Of a stretch of DNA of 64,000 nt, positions 35,902 through 44,534 are shown piece by piece. How positions within the stretch are numbered: the first letter of the stretch is position 1; the number at the start of each line of letters is the position of its first letter. The notes beneath the pieces were generated by a model. The model had not been told where the DNA came from. It saw nothing but the letters and a program-made list of their open reading frames with translations, and did not search any database. Made by a program: the position numbers and the translations under genes. The DNA is taken from contig CAZZHH010000013.1 of the NCBI GenBank assembly GCA_964653595.1, forward strand, positions 1 to 64,000. Reading direction: 5' to 3'. Source of the stretch: JBAXTE01 sp964653595 (GTDB lineage Bacteria > Bacteroidota > Bacteroidia > Bacteroidales > WCHB1-69).

Positions 35902-35902
35902 A

Positions 35903-36105
35903 CTTTATAAACTTATACTTTTCTGACTAATGTAAGATATAGTAGCTGCCCATCTAAAATGGCTGTTGGCTATCTTACTTTATAGACTTTTGATTTACAT
36001 ACTTTCGATCCCGAAAAATAAAAAATCTTTGATTTTTGTGATTTTTCGAGGATGCTCGAATTATTGAAAATCGAAGATTTTATAATTCGGCACTTTATAA
36101 ACTTA
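35903..36105. repeat. Palindromic repeat element A with 13-bp direct repeats
   Basis: Three near-identical 13-mers (CTTTATAGACTTT type) occur at 35903-35915, 35978-35990 and 36093-36105; the last overlaps the lysS stop codon. Between them lie hairpins: one with TAAGATA...TATCTTA arms and an inner GCCCAT...ATGGC, and one palindrome at 36057-36089 (CGAATTAT...ATAATTCG). The 35978-36105 part is repeated in opposite orientation at 48689-48816. Confidence 0.8.
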
Positions 36106-37824
36106 TTTCTCTATCCACGCTTGTACCTCTTCTAGTTTGGCGGCGCCGATTTCGAGCTTGAGTTTCTTGCGCATTCCGTTTAGGTCGTTAAACAACTTTT
36201 GGGCGTTGGCCTCTTTCAGACTTTGGATGGTATTGAAACCCAATTTGCGTAGGGCAGGAATCCAAGCTGTTGGAATTCCACGGACTTCGTAATCGTTGTC
36301 GGTAGCCACTTCCGGTTTTTTTTCCGGACGCATTTGAGGGAAAAACAAAACATCCTGAATGGAGTGAGAGTTGGTCATGATCATTGCCAAACGGTCGATG
36401 CCGATTCCCAAACCTGCCGTTGGAGGCATGCCGAATTCCAATGCTCTGAGGAAGTCTTCATCCAAGACCATCGACTCCTCGTCGCCACGTTTTCCAAGTT
36501 CCAATTGACTCTCGAAACGTTCTCGTTGATCGATCGGGTCGTTTAATTCGGAGTATGCGTTGCAAATTTCTTTCGCGTTGCAGACAGCTTCAAAACGTTC
36601 AACCAAACCCTCTTTGGAACGGTGTTTTTTTGCCAATGGTGACATTTCTACTGGGTAATCGTAGATGAATGTTGGTTGGATTAGTTTGTGCTCACAGTTT
36701 TCACCGAATATCTCATCGATTAACTTTCCTTTTCCCATGCTGTCGTCAATCGGAACGTTCAGTTTCTTGGCGGTTTCACGAAGTTCTGCTTCTTCCATAT
36801 TTGAGATATCGATGCCGGTGAAGTGCTCAATGGCTTCGAACATGGTGAAACGTTTCCAAGGACGCTTGAAGTCGATGATGTTTTCACCCACTTGAATTTG
36901 GGTGGTTCCGTTGAGTGCTATGGCGACTCTTTCCACCATCTCTTCCACGGTATCCATCATCCAGAAATAATCCTTATAGGCAACGTAAAGTTCCATTTGG
37001 GTGAACTCGGGGTTGTGGAAACGGTCCATTCCCTCGTTTCGGAAATCTTTTGAAAATTCATACACACCGTCAAAACCGCCCACGATTAAACGTTTCAGGT
37101 ACAATTCGTTGGCAATACGCAAGTACAACGGCATATCCAGTGTGTTGTGGTGTGTTTTGAAAGGACGAGCCGCTGCACCGCCATAGATCGGTTGCAAAAT
37201 CGGTGTTTCCACTTCGAGATACCCTTTTTCGTTCAGGAATTCACGCATGGTATTCACCAATTTGGTGCGTTTTACAAAGGTCTCTTTCACCTCGGGGTTG
37301 ACGATCAAATCGAGATAACGCATTCTGTAGCGTTGTTCTGGATCGGTGAATGCATCCCATACTTTGTCCTCTTTTTCACGGACAATCGGAAGTGGTCGCA
37401 AGGTTTTGCTCAAAATGGTGAATTCTTTCACATGAATGGTGACTTCGCCCATTTGGGTGATGAATACAAACCCTTTCACTCCGATGATATCGCCGAGATC
37501 GAGTTGTTTTTTAAACACATTGTTGTACATCGATTTATCTTCGTCAGGACAGATGTCGTCACGTTTGAAATATAGTTGAATCCTGCCCATGGAATCCTGT
37601 AGTTCAACAAAACTGGCGGCGCCCATGATCCGGCGGTTCATGATCCGGCCGGCGATGCTGACCTCTTGAAACAAGGTTTGATTTGCTTCAAATTTGGTTA
37701 ATATTTCGGTTGTGGTTGCATTCACGTCGTATGCGGCTGCCGGGTATGCATTGATTCCGATTTGGGACAACTCTGTTAAACAGTTGCGTCTTAAAATTTC
37801 CTGTTCACTCAATTCGATACTCAT
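36103..37824 (-). CDS. lysS: Lysyl-tRNA synthetase, class II
   Basis: Charges tRNA-Lys with lysine in the cytoplasm. The 573-residue protein has an N-terminal OB-fold anticodon-binding domain (about 55-165) and a class II catalytic core. The core shows motif 1 around LVNTMREFLNEKGYLEVETPILQP, motif 2 around FRNEGMDRFHNPEFTQMELY and motif 3 in GLGIGIDRLAMIMT. After the core there is an extension (about 505-573, IPTAWIPALRKLGFNTIQSLKEANAQKLFNDLNGMRKK) not found in E. coli LysS but, to my knowledge, present in Bacteroidales enzymes. Its G+C content is clearly above the window average. Confidence 0.97.
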   Translation of the reverse strand: MSIELSEQEILRRNCLTELSQIGINAYPAAAYDVNATTTEILTKFEANQTLFQEVSIAGRIMNRRIMGAASFVELQDSMGRIQLYFKRDDICPDEDKSMYNNVFKKQLDLGDIIGVKGFVFITQMGEVTIHVKEFTILSKTLRPLPIVREKEDKVWDAFTDPEQRYRMRYLDLIVNPEVKETFVKRTKLVNTMREFLNEKGYLEVETPILQPIYGGAAARPFKTHHNTLDMPLYLRIANELYLKRLIVGGFDGVYEFSKDFRNEGMDRFHNPEFTQMELYVAYKDYFWMMDTVEEMVERVAIALNGTTQIQVGENIIDFKRPWKRFTMFEAIEHFTGIDISNMEEAELRETAKKLNVPIDDSMGKGKLIDEIFGENCEHKLIQPTFIYDYPVEMSPLAKKHRSKEGLVERFEAVCNAKEICNAYSELNDPIDQRERFESQLELGKRGDEESMVLDEDFLRALEFGMPPTAGLGIGIDRLAMIMTNSHSIQDVLFFPQMRPEKKPEVATDNDYEVRGIPTAWIPALRKLGFNTIQSLKEANAQKLFNDLNGMRKKLKLEIGAAKLEEVQAWIEK

Positions 37825-37849
37825 AATCTATGTGATGTTTTTTTGGTTG

Positions 37850-37857
37850 CAAAGATA
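37850..37857 (-). promoter_or_regulatory. -7 box (TATCTTTG) of lysS
   Basis: Perfect TAnnTTTG match on the minus strand, 26 bases before the lysS ATG. Confidence 0.55.
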
Positions 37858-37936
37858 CAAAAAATGTGGGTTTAATAAAATCGGTGTCAAAACGAATAAA
37901 ATTATATAAAGAGAATCTTGGAATTATAAATAGTCT

Positions 37937-38248
37937 CTATTTCCTTACATTTCCAATCTTGTTTTCTATAGATTTTATTTTTGAATTAATTCGATTCTTC
38001 TTTTCGGGTTGGATATCGAATTTCACCGATGAATAAACCCGTTTACAATCTTTTTCAATTTGTTGATACGAGAGATTTAAAAGGTGAAGAGCTTCTGCCA
38101 TCGTCTCGGTTTCAAAAATCGTCCCCATGGGCGTAAGTTGATAATCGATTCCAGTTTCGTCAATCATTTTAATAATTTTGCTTACATATTCGCTTACGCT
38201 AGCTCCTTTATCGGTTGGAAACATAGCAAATTCTACTAATACTGACAT
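37937..38248 (-). CDS. UPF0045/MTH1187-family thiamine-binding-like protein
   Basis: Small cytoplasmic protein of 103 residues. VEFAMFPTDKGASVSEYVSKIIKMIDETGIDYQLTPMGTIFETETMAEALHLLNLSYQQIEKDCKRVYSSVKFD matches the ferredoxin-like fold of the MTH1187/YkoF family, which forms tetramers and binds thiamine or its breakdown products. The basic C-terminal tail (PEKKNRINSKIKSIENKIGNVRK) is an addition seen in many members. Function in cells is unproven. It follows the S8 peptidase/barrel genes on the same strand after 116 bases. Confidence 0.85.
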   Translation of the reverse strand: MSVLVEFAMFPTDKGASVSEYVSKIIKMIDETGIDYQLTPMGTIFETETMAEALHLLNLSYQQIEKDCKRVYSSVKFDIQPEKKNRINSKIKSIENKIGNVRK

Positions 38249-38364
38249 ACATTTATATTTTTAATAGCGTTAAAGAGGCATGGTTTATTCTCAAATTTGG
38301 CAGAGGTTTTTATTTATCAAAATCATCATTCAATTATTCCTTAGAATCAATAAAATATCACTTT

Positions 38365-39084
38365 TTAGAAAAACCCAATTTCAATACCTACTATAGTGCG
38401 CGGAAGTTCGATAGAATTTGAGGAGTTTAATTTTGAATTAAATAGATTTGAAAGACGATACGACGACCAAAAAGCAACTCTTCCATATCCAATTTTCGCT
38501 TTTAATCCCCAGTTTATATCCGCGATATAGTTGAGGTTGTATAGAGTTGTTTTTACTTTAGTGCTACCGCTATATGGGGTAGATAGTTTGTCCCAGTAGT
38601 TATGACGGGCCAAATAGTTAATAGTACCATAAAGACCAAAATCGAAATATTTTCCAATTTTATCACCTCTTTTTCCAAAATTAATTCGGTTAAAGTAGTC
38701 CATGCCAAATGCTGAAAAGGATAAATACTCTTTATCATGCATTGTTGAATCGGGAAAAATGTTTGAACCATATTGAGCAAATCGATACCTACTATTTGAA
38801 ATAATAATATCAGCTCCTATATCGAAATGATTATTGAGCTTTAGTTTATACCTTGCTCCAAACTTCCAATCTCTCGAAAATCCATATTTTAAATCATAGG
38901 CATCTCCTTCTGGCAGACCTATTACCCAAGCATAAGAGCCAAACAGATGGATGAAATTGGTGCGATTTTGTCCCCATTTTTTAGGTTGATAGAGCGATTG
39001 AGGGTTTTCGTCTAATATCACTTCCTGAGCAATGATGACAGTCGAAAAAAATATCGACAAAAATAATATTACTATCTTTTTCAT
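38365..39084 (-). CDS. Outer-membrane beta-barrel protein, unknown function
   Basis: Exported 239-residue protein: a signal peptide (1-19, ending IIAQ) and then alternating aromatic/polar strands such as WKFGARYKLKLNNHFDIGADIII and INWGLKAKIGYGRVAFWSSYRLSNLF. It ends in Phe-Phe (PRTIVGIEIGFF), the beta-signal for BamA-dependent insertion. I do not recognise a named family. It starts 10 bases after the subtilase stop codon, so the two are probably made together. Confidence 0.78.
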   Translation of the reverse strand: MKKIVILFLSIFFSTVIIAQEVILDENPQSLYQPKKWGQNRTNFIHLFGSYAWVIGLPEGDAYDLKYGFSRDWKFGARYKLKLNNHFDIGADIIISNSRYRFAQYGSNIFPDSTMHDKEYLSFSAFGMDYFNRINFGKRGDKIGKYFDFGLYGTINYLARHNYWDKLSTPYSGSTKVKTTLYNLNYIADINWGLKAKIGYGRVAFWSSYRLSNLFNSKLNSSNSIELPRTIVGIEIGFF

Positions 39085-39094
39085 GTATTGATAA

Positions 39095-40759
39095 TTAGTT
39101 GGTTTTATTCATGTTTTGCAATTCTCTTGTCCATTCTTGAAATCCGTTTTTATAAGCAATTCTCACTTTGTATCCCATTGGAAGATCGGATAATGGTATG
39201 GATGTAACAATTTTTGAGAAGACTTTAATTACTCCATAACGAATTAATTTCCCTTCCGTGTTTGCAATATGAAAAAACATAAGATGATTTGAATTTAAGT
39301 CACTCAAAAACCCATCTGGGTAGTTTTCTTTTAATTTTTTATCATAAAATTTTTCGTAAATCAATTGGGTGCTATCGAGAGCTCTGGTATTTAAGATTAA
39401 CAATGTATCTTTTTCAATTACAAATTGAAATACATCCCCTTCTTTTTTTGTTCTTTTTTCTTTGCTGAAAAAGTAGGATGCTTGAGGAACCCCATACCCA
39501 TGGGCATAATCGTAATAGGGGAATAGATCTCCAGAGTGTTCTATTTCTGTCTTTATCTCCATATTCTTTTTTTCCAACTTGGTTTGCCAAGCACATGCAG
39601 CAAAACCAGAGACTAATGGGGTTGCAAATGAGGTTCCGTAAGCAACTTCAATGGATTTACCTGGAGTGGCAACGGTGACTTTTCCGTATGCAGCAACATT
39701 GGGTTTTAGTCTACCATCTTTGGTAGGGCCAAAAGAGCTGAAGTTGATGTGATAATCCAAACGAGGATCAATACCACCTACTGAAATAATACTATCTGCA
39801 TCTGCTGGGGTAGAAAGTACTTTCCAATCGTTATCTCCATCATTGCCCATAGCGTTTATTACCAGCATTCCCTTTTGGGCTGCCATGTTGGCCGCTTTTG
39901 AGATCAAACTATGAGTTCCATCCATTTGCTCTGGAAAGTATCGATCTTTGGTATATCCCAATGAACTGCTGATAATGTGTGCTCCATTTTTATCGGCCCA
40001 TTCAGCGGCAGCCAACCAATATTGTTCTTCTGCAAAAGGCTCGGAGTTCACCTCGGTACGAGCTAACAAAAATTCTGCACCAGTTGCCAAACCAAGAGGG
40101 ATAGAATCGTATATCCCAGCAATGTTTGAAAAAGTGCTTAACCCATGACTGTTGTATGAATAAACGAAATCCTTATTTTTGGTAAAATCAAATGTTTTGA
40201 TGATTCTCTTTTCCTCACGAATGTGTTTAAATGCTGGATGAGTGTCTACTTCTGGAAAACCACCATCAAAAATCGCTATCCGGATCCCTTTGCCATCGAT
40301 GCCATTTTTTTGAAACAAATCACCTTGCATTCTGCTTAATTGCTGTAACGCTAAACTTTTAGGGTCATTGTCGAAATTCTGTGTGTTTTTTTTGGCTGAA
40401 GAAATCTGTCCTTTCCCTTGCAGAAGTATGATTTCTTTTACAAAAGGAAGTTTGGCAATTTCGATTATTTGATCGTTGGTTGCCCATACAAATACCCCAT
40501 TAAACCAACGACTCACACAACCAACTTTTAAAGACAACTCTTCGACTTTTTGAACATATGTTTCTGAAACTGGAAAATCGGTACTGTCTTCTATTGAAAT
40601 GCCAAACATAACTTTTCTATCTATAGCTTTTGCATCGAAATAGGATAGAGGATTGAAAGTTTCGCCTTGTTTGTCTTTAAAAACAACGAAAAAAGAGTTT
40701 TGTGCTTGTAATAGAATAGCGCAAAAAACAAAAGAGATAAATAAAATATATGTTTTCAT
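39095..40759 (-). CDS. S8 family serine protease (subtilase)
   Basis: Secreted or periplasmic subtilisin-like protease of 554 residues from the ATG at 40759; the longer frame would begin with TTG codons, so ATG is preferred. Signal peptide 1-20 (ending LLQAQ), an N-terminal pro-like segment (about 21-150), then the catalytic domain with Asp165 (IAIFDGGF), His205 (NSHGLSTF), oxyanion Asn306 (AMGNDG) and Ser377 (YGTSFATP). The segment after the catalytic domain (about 410-554) lacks a T9SS sorting domain, so final location is uncertain. The arrangement resembles other Bacteroidota S8 proteases. A barrel protein gene follows 10 bases later. Confidence 0.93.
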   Translation of the reverse strand: MKTYILFISFVFCAILLQAQNSFFVVFKDKQGETFNPLSYFDAKAIDRKVMFGISIEDSTDFPVSETYVQKVEELSLKVGCVSRWFNGVFVWATNDQIIEIAKLPFVKEIILLQGKGQISSAKKNTQNFDNDPKSLALQQLSRMQGDLFQKNGIDGKGIRIAIFDGGFPEVDTHPAFKHIREEKRIIKTFDFTKNKDFVYSYNSHGLSTFSNIAGIYDSIPLGLATGAEFLLARTEVNSEPFAEEQYWLAAAEWADKNGAHIISSSLGYTKDRYFPEQMDGTHSLISKAANMAAQKGMLVINAMGNDGDNDWKVLSTPADADSIISVGGIDPRLDYHINFSSFGPTKDGRLKPNVAAYGKVTVATPGKSIEVAYGTSFATPLVSGFAACAWQTKLEKKNMEIKTEIEHSGDLFPYYDYAHGYGVPQASYFFSKEKRTKKEGDVFQFVIEKDTLLILNTRALDSTQLIYEKFYDKKLKENYPDGFLSDLNSNHLMFFHIANTEGKLIRYGVIKVFSKIVTSIPLSDLPMGYKVRIAYKNGFQEWTRELQNMNKTN

Positions 40760-40820
40760 CAACAATTTATGATATTATAAAATAAATGAAAGAAACTTAT
40801 TTAGTTGACTTTGTTGAGTG

Positions 40821-40828
40821 CAAATATA
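40821..40828 (-). promoter_or_regulatory. -7 box (TATATTTG) of the subtilase gene
   Basis: Perfect TAnnTTTG match on the minus strand, 62 bases before the ATG at 40759. Confidence 0.4.
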
Positions 40829-40934
40829 CTACATTGTTTATGTTTTTTTAATTTTTCATAACACACCGATGTAAAAAATGAATCGTATTTGATTTTTTTG
40901 TATTTTTACTCATTATTTATTTAATATATTTCTA

Positions 40935-42053
40935 ATGATCAAACATCTATTTTTGTCCGCATTTTTATTGATTGCTGGATTTGCAAATGCCCAAAAAACC
41001 CAAATTACATCTATCAAAGGAACGTATTTGCCTGTTCCTGGGGTTGTTTTTGCTTCCCAAAAAGTAGTTTTACAACATTTTGACTACAACAAAAACTCTA
41101 TTATTGACTCTGCGGTGATTGACAAAAATGGTTCTTTTGTTTTCAATACAAAAATTCCAAAATACGATTTTTATCGATTATTTTTCAACGGAAATAATAC
41201 CTTGTTGATTCTTGTTCCTGGTGAAAAAACAAGTCTCACCATTGATCCTTCCAAAAATTATCAATTGGTAAAAGTGGAAAGTTCTTCCGATGAAAATAAA
41301 CAATTTTTGCAGTTTAGAAACATTGAAGAACTTTACAAAATTAAATTAGATAGTATTCAAGGTGTTTTCAGAACCTTAAATCAAAACGGTAATACTTCTG
41401 AGAATGATGTTTTGCAGAAATCTTGGTTTAAAGTAGATTCTATTCGAAAAAATGAGATCGCTTCGTTGTTGCAAACCAAACCTCATCTGCTTTCCAATAT
41501 TGCTTTTGCAGATAATATTGGAATGGATTCATTTCCTGAAACTTTTGAAATGGTAGCAAAATCGTTGATAGCAAAATTTCCAGAAAATTTGTTTGTAAAA
41601 GACTTCAATAACAAAGTAGGAGCTGCTAAAGCAACAGTCATTGGGAATATAGCACCCGACATAATTCAAAAAGATACTGCCGGAAATATTAGAAAACTTA
41701 GCGAACTTCGAGGAAAATGGGTTATTATCGATTTTTGGGCATCGTGGTGCAGACCTTGTAGAGCAGAAAACCCTCATATGGTAGAGGTCTACAATAAATA
41801 CAACAGCAAGGGGTTGGAGATTTTTGGTGTCTCTTTAGATAAATCGGCAAATAGTTGGAAACAAGCTATCGTTGCGGATGGATTACGGTGGACTCAAGTG
41901 AGTGATTTAAAGTATTGGGATGCAGAGCCTGCAAAAATATATGGGGTAAAGAGTATTCCTGCTACCGTAATTTTATCGCCAGAAGGAAAAGTAGTAGCTA
42001 AAAATCTAAGAGGAGAAGAGCTAGATAAATTTTTAGAATCTATCTTTAAATAG
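40935..42053 (+). CDS. TlpA-like thioredoxin-fold protein with DUF4369-type N-terminus
   Basis: Exported redox protein of 372 residues. Signal peptide (1-19, ending ANAQ), a beta-rich DUF4369-like domain (about 24-115), a helical linker (about 120-230) and a TlpA/ResA-type thioredoxin domain (about 235-372). The redox-active site WASWCRPC has Cys272 and Cys275, and the cis-Pro is in VKSIPATVIL. Family members reduce disulfides in the periplasm, for example in cytochrome maturation or oxidative-stress defence; the partner is unknown. It converges on recQ; a small hairpin (AGAC...GTCT) with a T-run follows the stop codon. Confidence 0.92.
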   Translation: MIKHLFLSAFLLIAGFANAQKTQITSIKGTYLPVPGVVFASQKVVLQHFDYNKNSIIDSAVIDKNGSFVFNTKIPKYDFYRLFFNGNNTLLILVPGEKTSLTIDPSKNYQLVKVESSSDENKQFLQFRNIEELYKIKLDSIQGVFRTLNQNGNTSENDVLQKSWFKVDSIRKNEIASLLQTKPHLLSNIAFADNIGMDSFPETFEMVAKSLIAKFPENLFVKDFNNKVGAAKATVIGNIAPDIIQKDTAGNIRKLSELRGKWVIIDFWASWCRPCRAENPHMVEVYNKYNSKGLEIFGVSLDKSANSWKQAIVADGLRWTQVSDLKYWDAEPAKIYGVKSIPATVILSPEGKVVAKNLRGEELDKFLESIFK

Positions 42054-42117
42054 ACTTTTTCGTCTTTTTTTCTGATTTCTGGGGATTTTGTTGATGGAAC
42101 TATTTTTTCTAGTTTGA

Positions 42118-43962
42118 TTAAAACCTCATTTTGGGTGCCTTCATGTGTATTTTTGAGGCAATATTATGCTCACTGCAGTATTTTACGATGGCTTTCAGAA
42201 AATGACCTCCATATTTATCGATTTTAAAGGTCCCAAAACCAGAAATTTGTCCCAATTCTAGTTGGTTTTGCGGGTAATAAGTGCATAGTTCATACAAAGT
42301 ACTATCGGATAAAACTACAAATGGAGGTACTCCTTGACTATTTGCTATTTGCATTCGTAACAACCTGAGGGTTGAAAATAGTTTCGTGTCGTAGTTTTCG
42401 GAGTAAGTTTTTGATGTTTTTATGTCTAGGTTTTTCACTCTTACCAGCATCACTTTTTCCGTACCTTTTAGAATGGGAGTTGCCAAAGAGGTAGTCTTCA
42501 AAATAGGAAATTGAGTTTCTGTTTGTATTAACACCCCTTTTTGAATGAGTTGACGTATAACCGAGTTCCAAAAAAAATCGGGCTGTCCATCCCCAATACC
42601 ATAGGTTTTAATTTCTCTCATCGATGGAGTGATTTTTGAGGATTTAGACCCTCTTAGAAAATCTACGATCATCCCCGAACCATAACGCTCGCCAAGTCTC
42701 AATATAGCAGAAAGTACTTTTTGACATTCAATAGTTCCGTCGTACTCATCTACCGAGGTAAGACAGAAATCGCAAGATTTACAGTTCCCATCATGTTTTT
42801 CACCAAAGTAGTTCATCAAGTACTGTCTTCTGCACGAAGTTGTTTCAGCAAAAGAAACCATCCTCCTTAATTTACGATGTAAAATGGCGTTTAAATCAAG
42901 GTCGTCGCCACTGTTGATGATGTTTTTCCATTTAGCCACATCTCCTTTAGAATAGAAGAGGTGGGCTTCGGCCCTGGACCCATCGCGACCTGCTCTTCCA
43001 GTTTCTTGGTAGTATCCTTCCATGTTTTTGGGTAAATCTGCGTGGATTACAAATCGAACATTCGATTTATCAATGCCCATCCCAAATGCAATTGTAGCAA
43101 CTACTATCTTAATCTTGTCTTTTGAAAAATCAGATTGTACTTGAGCTCTAACCTCTGAAGGGAGCCCTGCATGATAACAGGCAACAGAATGTCCTAATTT
43201 TTGAACAAATAAGGCCATTTTTTCTGTAGATTTCCTGGATAAACAATATATTATTCCAGAATTGTTTCTATTTTCTTTTAAATATTTAGATAAAAATGTG
43301 TTTAAATCGCTTTTTGGTTTAACGTAATAATATATGTTTGGCCTATTGAAAGATGATTTAAATTTTTTCGAATTTTTAAGGTGTAACAAACTTGTGATAT
43401 CTTTTTGAGTAGATTCGTCGGCACTAGCGGTGAGAGCCATAATGGGAACCAATGGAAAATGTTCTTTTAGGGAACTCAAATTTAAATAATCGGGACGAAA
43501 ATCGTGTCCCCACTGTGAGATGCAATGCGCTTCGTCGATGGCAAAAAGCGAGATGTTCATCTTTTTAAGATAGTCAAACATGTAACTATTCAATTGTAAA
43601 CGCTCAGGCGATATATACAAAAGTTTAGTTTGCCCATGATATATTTGATTGAAAACATCTTGTTGTTGTTCCTGCGATTGTGAGGAGTTGAGACACACGG
43701 CTGAAATACCATTCATTTGAAGAGAATCTACTTGGTCTTTCATTAGTGAAATCAAAGGCGACACTACTACCGTAAGACCCGGCAGCATGAGAGCAGGAAT
43801 TTGAAAGCAGATAGATTTTCCACCCCCTGTTGGCATTAGCACGAGGGTGTCGTTGCCCATAAGGGTGTTGGCAATGATCTCTTCTTGACGATCTTTAAAA
43901 TCGGAATATCCAAAATACTTTTTTAGAACACTTTTTGGTTCGTTTGCAGAGTGGTTTGTCAT
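42118..43962 (-). CDS. recQ: ATP-dependent DNA helicase RecQ
   Basis: 3'-5' DNA helicase of 614 residues for recombination and fork repair. Motif I MPTGGGKS (43-50) with Lys49, DEAH (143-146) within AIDEAHCISQWGHDFRPDY (the RecQ aromatic loop), and motif VI ETGRAGRDG. The RecQ-specific zinc site has four cysteines in CRRQYLMNYFGEKHDGNCKSCDFC (about 378-400), followed by a winged helix and an HRDC domain (about 530-605). Length is normal. It lies 8 bases downstream of a small lipoprotein gene on the same strand, so the two may share a transcript. Confidence 0.97.
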   Translation of the reverse strand: MTNHSANEPKSVLKKYFGYSDFKDRQEEIIANTLMGNDTLVLMPTGGGKSICFQIPALMLPGLTVVVSPLISLMKDQVDSLQMNGISAVCLNSSQSQEQQQDVFNQIYHGQTKLLYISPERLQLNSYMFDYLKKMNISLFAIDEAHCISQWGHDFRPDYLNLSSLKEHFPLVPIMALTASADESTQKDITSLLHLKNSKKFKSSFNRPNIYYYVKPKSDLNTFLSKYLKENRNNSGIIYCLSRKSTEKMALFVQKLGHSVACYHAGLPSEVRAQVQSDFSKDKIKIVVATIAFGMGIDKSNVRFVIHADLPKNMEGYYQETGRAGRDGSRAEAHLFYSKGDVAKWKNIINSGDDLDLNAILHRKLRRMVSFAETTSCRRQYLMNYFGEKHDGNCKSCDFCLTSVDEYDGTIECQKVLSAILRLGERYGSGMIVDFLRGSKSSKITPSMREIKTYGIGDGQPDFFWNSVIRQLIQKGVLIQTETQFPILKTTSLATPILKGTEKVMLVRVKNLDIKTSKTYSENYDTKLFSTLRLLRMQIANSQGVPPFVVLSDSTLYELCTYYPQNQLELGQISGFGTFKIDKYGGHFLKAIVKYCSEHNIASKIHMKAPKMRF

Positions 43963-43970
43963 GGTGTGAA

Positions 43971-44483
43971 CTATCGTTTTTTTACAATTATTTCTGGAGT
44001 TTTTATTGCGTTGCTAATATGGAGGGCCCTGTCGCATATACGACATTCAAACTGGATGGTGTCGTACGTAGACGAAAAATTATTGATAGGGACTTGTATC
44101 GATATTGTTCCTTTGAGTGGTTGGTTTTCTGTAGATGTATTCAAAACAGGGATTCTTGCATTAAACGTTTCGAATAATATTGGTTTTACAAATACACCAC
44201 GTTGTTTCTCATAGTAATCGATAAAAAAATTATAATAATAGATGGATGATGTGTCAAAAGGAGGTTGTATGTTCGTGCTATTCAATCCAACATCACCATC
44301 CCCATCGGTAAAATCGATAAGTATCATTCCATAATTATCGATAGCAGTACCACTCGGAATTTTATAGAAACTATTAAATGATATTTGAGGTTCCACGGGA
44401 TATTCTTCTACCTTTTTACAAGAGACAAACCCCAGCAAATGGATCGTTAAAATAAAAAAAAAGAAATAAAACCGTAAGTGCAT
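43971..44483 (-). CDS. Small lipoprotein, unknown function
   Basis: A 170-residue predicted lipoprotein: the N-terminal hydrophobic region ends LLGFVSCKKV (Cys22 or 23 region). The mature part contains MILIDFTDGDGDVGLNST (about 53-70), an acidic repeat-like loop often seen in short Bacteroidota lipoproteins, and C-terminal beta strands. Two later cysteines (FECRICDRALHIS) could form a disulfide. I know no function for such proteins. It precedes recQ by 8 bases, which is an unusual partner for an envelope protein and probably only reflects shared transcription. Confidence 0.75.
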   Translation of the reverse strand: MHLRFYFFFFILTIHLLGFVSCKKVEEYPVEPQISFNSFYKIPSGTAIDNYGMILIDFTDGDGDVGLNSTNIQPPFDTSSIYYYNFFIDYYEKQRGVFVKPILFETFNARIPVLNTSTENQPLKGTISIQVPINNFSSTYDTIQFECRICDRALHISNAIKTPEIIVKKR

Positions 44484-44495
44484 AAATTAACCTCT

Positions 44496-44503
44496 TATCT
44501 TTG
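44496..44503 (+). promoter_or_regulatory. -7 box (TATCTTTG) of the LuxE-like gene
   Basis: Perfect TAnnTTTG match 32 bases before the ATG at 44535, inside the 51-base divergent spacer. Confidence 0.55.
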
Positions 44504-44534
44504 CAAAAAATATCTCAGACAAAAGTAATTTAAA

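Noticed and set aside
35903..36105. Possible CRISPR array
   Set aside because: The 13-mers are too short, only three, unevenly spaced, separated by palindromes rather than unrelated spacers, and no cas gene is present; the Cas4-like DUF2779 gene lies 4 kb away and is of another family.
37147..37575. A 142-codon plus-strand frame opposite lysS
   Set aside because: Antisense to catalytic-domain codons of lysS, without homology or start signals.
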